DNA of 6,747 bases from Planctomycetota bacterium (GTDB lineage Bacteria > Planctomycetota > Phycisphaerae > UBA1845), in NCBI GenBank assembly GCA_024277835.1, contig JAJRUK010000205.1:1-6747 (forward strand), written 5' to 3'. The stretch's first letter is position 1. Each line of letters opens with the position of its first letter. Of this stretch, positions 4,360 to 6,747 are shown in pieces. The notes under the pieces were generated by a model that searched no databases, was not told where the DNA came from, and was given only the letters and a program-made list of their open reading frames with translations. Made by a program: the position numbers and the translations under genes.

Positions 4360-6336
4360 GTGACAACCGCACAAGCCAATCGGGAGACGAAGACCGTGTC
4401 GCAAACATCCGCAGTACATGCAAAGGCAATCGAGCTAGGCAAACACGCACTTCGCATGACAGATGCGTCCGGTTCAGGGCATCAGTCGACAGCCCTGTCG
4501 ATCGCACACATCGTCGTTGAGCTTATGTACCGTGAAATGCGATACGACCCCGGCAATCCGTGGAACGGTGCGAGCGATCGCCTTGTTCTTTCGATCGGGC
4601 ACGCGGTTCCGATCGTTTACGCTGCCTATGCTGATCTCGGCGGGGCGGTCGGCAAGACCGAGGCGGAGAAGACGCTGCTCAAGGTTGAGGACTTGCAAAC
4701 GCTGCGCGAGCTGGGGAGCGTGCTTGATGGCCACCCCAACCCGGCGGAGGGTGTTCCGTTTTTTGATGCCGCCACGGGGTCGCTTGGGCAGGGTCTTTCG
4801 GTTGCAGCGGGTCTTGCGCTGGCCGCGCGTCTCGACAAGATCGACAAGCGGATTTTCTGCGTGATTGGTGACGGCGAATCGCGCGAAGGGCAAATCTGGG
4901 AAGCCGCCGATTTCATCGTAGACCATAAGCTATCCAACGTGACAGCGATCTTTAGTTGCAATGGCCACGGACAGGCGGACTCGGTGTCGCAGCAACAATC
5001 CGCCGACGCGATCGAGAAAAAGATGGCGGCGTTCAACTGGGATGTCATCAGCGTGGACGGTCACGACCCGGTCGCGCTTAGTGAAGCTCTCGATCGCGCG
5101 AACGCAAGCGATAAGCCGACGGCGATTGTTGCCAAAACCGTCAAAGGGTGGGGCGTCGATTCGATCATCGGCAAGAATTTCCACGGCAAACCGCTTTCGG
5201 GCGAGGGCCTCGCGACCGCACTCAAAGACCTCGACGCGACCGGCGAAAAGCTGGGGGCGATTCCGGCTCAATTCAATACGCCAAACGCAACACACGAAGT
5301 CAAAGCGGAAGCCCACAAGACCGTCGAACTCCCCCCGTTTGAAGCAGCCCTCAAGCGTGCCGGACTCGATAAGGAACTCGACCAAAAGAAACTCGCGACG
5401 CGCGTAGCCTACGGAGCAGCCTTGATCGCCGCGGGCGACGTTGATCCGCGTATCGTTGCGGTGGATGGCGACGTAAGCAATTCGACATTCGCCAATATGT
5501 TCCAGAAAGAACACGGTGACCGATTCTTCGAGTGTAAAATCGCTGAGCAAAACATGATTACCGTCGCGGCGGGTCTTGCAGCCGGTGGTAAGATTCCGTT
5601 CGCAAGCAGCTTCGCGAAGTTTCTCGCGCGTGCCGTCGATCAGATTGACATGGCCGCGATTTCTCGGGCGAATATCAAGATCGTCGGATCACATTCCGGC
5701 GTCTCGCTCGCGGCGGATGGCCCTTCGCAAATGTCGCTGAGTGACGTCGCGTATTTTAGGAGCATGTCCCGCGCCGACAACGGTCGCGGCGAACCGGTCT
5801 GCCGGACCTTTCACCCGAGCGACGCGGTCAGTGCTTATCGCTGCGTCGAACTGATGGCCACCGTCCCCGGAATGTGCTTCATGCGAACGCATCGACCGGC
5901 CGCACCTTTTCTCTATCCGTTTGACGAGCGGTTCGAGCTTGACGGCTGCAAACAGTTACGCGAGGGGACGAATCTCACGATCGCCAGCAGTGGCTACATG
6001 GTCCACATGGCGCTTCGAGTCGCGGACAAGCTCGCGGAGTCGGGTATCGCGTGCAACGTTTTCGACGCGTACACATTCCCGATGGACGCGAGTCCGATTC
6101 TCGACGCAGCCCGCAAATCTGGTGGAGCAATCTTGACGGTCGAAGATAACTTCATTGGCGGTCTTCACGCTGAGCTTGCCGAAGCGGCGGCGATGGCCGG
6201 CGATGTCCGGGTCGTCGGAATGACGGTCAACAAGCTGCCCAAGTCCGCCAAGACCCCGGATGAGGTATTCGGATACGTCGGCGTGGGGTTGGATGATATC
6301 CTCGCCAAAGCACGTGAAATCGCAGGAAAGAAGTAG
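4360..6336 (+). CDS. tkt: Transketolase (thiamine-diphosphate dependent, animal-like form)
   Basis: About 658 residues from GTG 4360 (664 from ATG 4342). Transketolase moves two-carbon ketol units between sugar phosphates in the cytoplasmic pentose phosphate pathway. Seen, numbered from GTG: GSGHQST (His41), SIGHAVP (His81), LDGHPNP (His125), the TATGSLGQGLS-type block, the thiamine-diphosphate/metal motif starting GDG at 170-172 and ending at Asn201, NFHGKPL (His275), catalytic glutamate Glu396 in IAEQNM, HSGVSLAADGPSQM (445-458), and a C-terminal domain with LTVEDNFIGG. All three domains are complete. The pattern around HGKPL and DGPSQM is closer to animal transketolase than to E. coli TktA. 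Odd: a longer segment at 469-485 (FRS to HPSD) than in human transketolase, and AADG instead of GEDG. The gene follows paaG by about 160 nt, so a separate transcript is plausible. Confidence 0.95.
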   Translation: MTTAQANRETKTVSQTSAVHAKAIELGKHALRMTDASGSGHQSTALSIAHIVVELMYREMRYDPGNPWNGASDRLVLSIGHAVPIVYAAYADLGGAVGKTEAEKTLLKVEDLQTLRELGSVLDGHPNPAEGVPFFDAATGSLGQGLSVAAGLALAARLDKIDKRIFCVIGDGESREGQIWEAADFIVDHKLSNVTAIFSCNGHGQADSVSQQQSADAIEKKMAAFNWDVISVDGHDPVALSEALDRANASDKPTAIVAKTVKGWGVDSIIGKNFHGKPLSGEGLATALKDLDATGEKLGAIPAQFNTPNATHEVKAEAHKTVELPPFEAALKRAGLDKELDQKKLATRVAYGAALIAAGDVDPRIVAVDGDVSNSTFANMFQKEHGDRFFECKIAEQNMITVAAGLAAGGKIPFASSFAKFLARAVDQIDMAAISRANIKIVGSHSGVSLAADGPSQMSLSDVAYFRSMSRADNGRGEPVCRTFHPSDAVSAYRCVELMATVPGMCFMRTHRPAAPFLYPFDERFELDGCKQLREGTNLTIASSGYMVHMALRVADKLAESGIACNVFDAYTFPMDASPILDAARKSGGAILTVEDNFIGGLHAELAEAAAMAGDVRVVGMTVNKLPKSAKTPDEVFGYVGVGLDDILAKAREIAGKK

Positions 6337-6367
6337 GGTTTCCGATTGCGAGCAAACCAGCCGCGAT

Positions 6368-6398
6368 CTCGGTCGTACTTAGGATGGAACCGACCGAG
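6368..6398 (+). promoter_or_regulatory. Inverted repeat overlapping the ribosome binding site of the last gene
   Basis: CTCGGTCG (6368-6375) and its exact reverse complement CGACCGAG (6391-6398) form an 8-bp stem, extendable by one U-G pair (6367/6399), with a 15-nt loop. The right arm overlaps the Shine-Dalgarno GAGGAGG (6396-6402), so folding would partly hide it. It starts 31 nt after the transketolase stop. It may modulate translation or act as an operator; no T tract follows, so a terminator is unlikely. Confidence 0.4.
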
Positions 6399-6410
6399 GA
6401 GGATTTCGCT

Positions 6411-6747
6411 ATGTACATGCGCCACCATCGCGGCGGATTGACGATTACATTGACGCTATTCGCAATCGGGCTGCTTGCGACCGCCGCTATATCTCAGCAG
6501 GAATCCGCGAAAGAGAATCCATCCGCGACGGGGCTGGATGTTCTTAAGCGCTACCTCGGCGCGTGGACGCTGACCGAGCACCATTTCGATGCGAAGGGGA
6601 AGGTTATCGCGACAGTCAAGGGGACGGAAGAAATCGGCTGGGTGCTTGAAGAGAACGCCATCCAGCGAACCTACATCTCAAAGTCAGACACGCTCACCTT
6701 TCGTGCGATCGGGCTGCTTACCTTCAACGCGGTCGAAGAGAGCTACG
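6411..6747 (+). CDS. Exported DUF1579-like protein, N-terminal part (truncated by window edge)
   Basis: 112 codons are visible, with no stop before the window ends. ATG 6411 has an excellent site, GAGGAGG (6396-6402), 8 nt upstream. An in-frame ATG at 6384 would put acidic residues before the signal and has no such site. Seen: a signal peptide with a basic start (MYMRHHRGG), a hydrophobic core (LTITLTLFAIGLLATAAI, residues 10-27) and a likely cleavage near residue 27, before the polar segment SQQESAKENPS; then YLGAWTLTEHHFDAKGKV and a G-T-E-E-I-G-W-V-L strand, the repeating beta pattern of DUF1579 or lipocalin-like proteins, which begin with a G-x-W-x-x-x motif. These are often secreted and of unknown function, and are numerous in planctomycetes. 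There is no lipobox cysteine. Any ligand is unknown. Confidence 0.72.
   Translation, partial: MYMRHHRGGLTITLTLFAIGLLATAAISQQESAKENPSATGLDVLKRYLGAWTLTEHHFDAKGKVIATVKGTEEIGWVLEENAIQRTYISKSDTLTFRAIGLLTFNAVEESY

Noticed and set aside
4930..5550. 206-codon minus-strand reading frame
   Set aside because: It is antisense to well-conserved transketolase coding sequence and its translation shows no domain pattern.
6337..6358. Terminator after transketolase from GGTTT/AAACC
   Set aside because: Only five A/T-rich pairs with a 12-nt loop and no T tract.

Overview
The window is bacterial, of moderate-to-high GC, and every gene lies on the + strand. No rRNA, tRNA, CRISPR array, transposase or integrase is visible. 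The host is most likely environmental and possibly a planctomycete. That guess is weak: it rests on the exported DUF1579-like protein, the animal-like form of the transketolase, frequent poor Shine-Dalgarno sites and palindrome-rich spacers, and no marker gene is present to prove it.

Layout: (1) 1-155, the C-terminal tail of a crotonase-family (enoyl-CoA hydratase/isomerase) gene. (2) 156-374, a non-coding spacer with two clear inverted repeats; the second spans a candidate promoter. (3) 375-2354, a tightly coupled two-gene module: a RloA-like AAA15/OLD-type ATPase and a RloB-like Toprim-fold protein, related to the AbiL/RloAB and PARIS type of phage-defence pair. (4) 2414-3184, a classical short-chain enoyl-CoA hydratase with both catalytic glutamates. 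(5) 3185-3397, a spacer with a perfect 9-bp palindrome embedded in a 34-nt-period imperfect tandem repeat. (6) 3398-4198, a PaaG-like ring-epoxide/enoyl-CoA isomerase homologue. (7) 4360-6336, a complete transketolase. (8) 6411-6747, the first 112 codons of an exported DUF1579-like protein, cut off by the window edge.

How the genes work together: the three crotonase-family genes look like parts of an acyl-CoA or aromatic-CoA catabolic region. The hydratase plus PaaG-type isomerase resembles the lower part of phenylacetate degradation, but no other paa gene is seen. The RloA/RloB pair splits this region, is visibly lower in GC where I counted, and has no metabolic link to its neighbours. I read it as a small defence island that landed between catabolic genes. 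The transketolase is a central pentose-phosphate enzyme and is probably transcribed separately or by read-through.

The best candidate for something unusual is the RloA/RloB module. The ABC-signature serine of RloA is an alanine, and two expected Toprim acidic positions of RloB are swapped (Glu to Asp, Asp to Glu). It is bracketed by an imperfect palindrome in front and a strong hairpin carrying the rloB stop codon in its loop behind.
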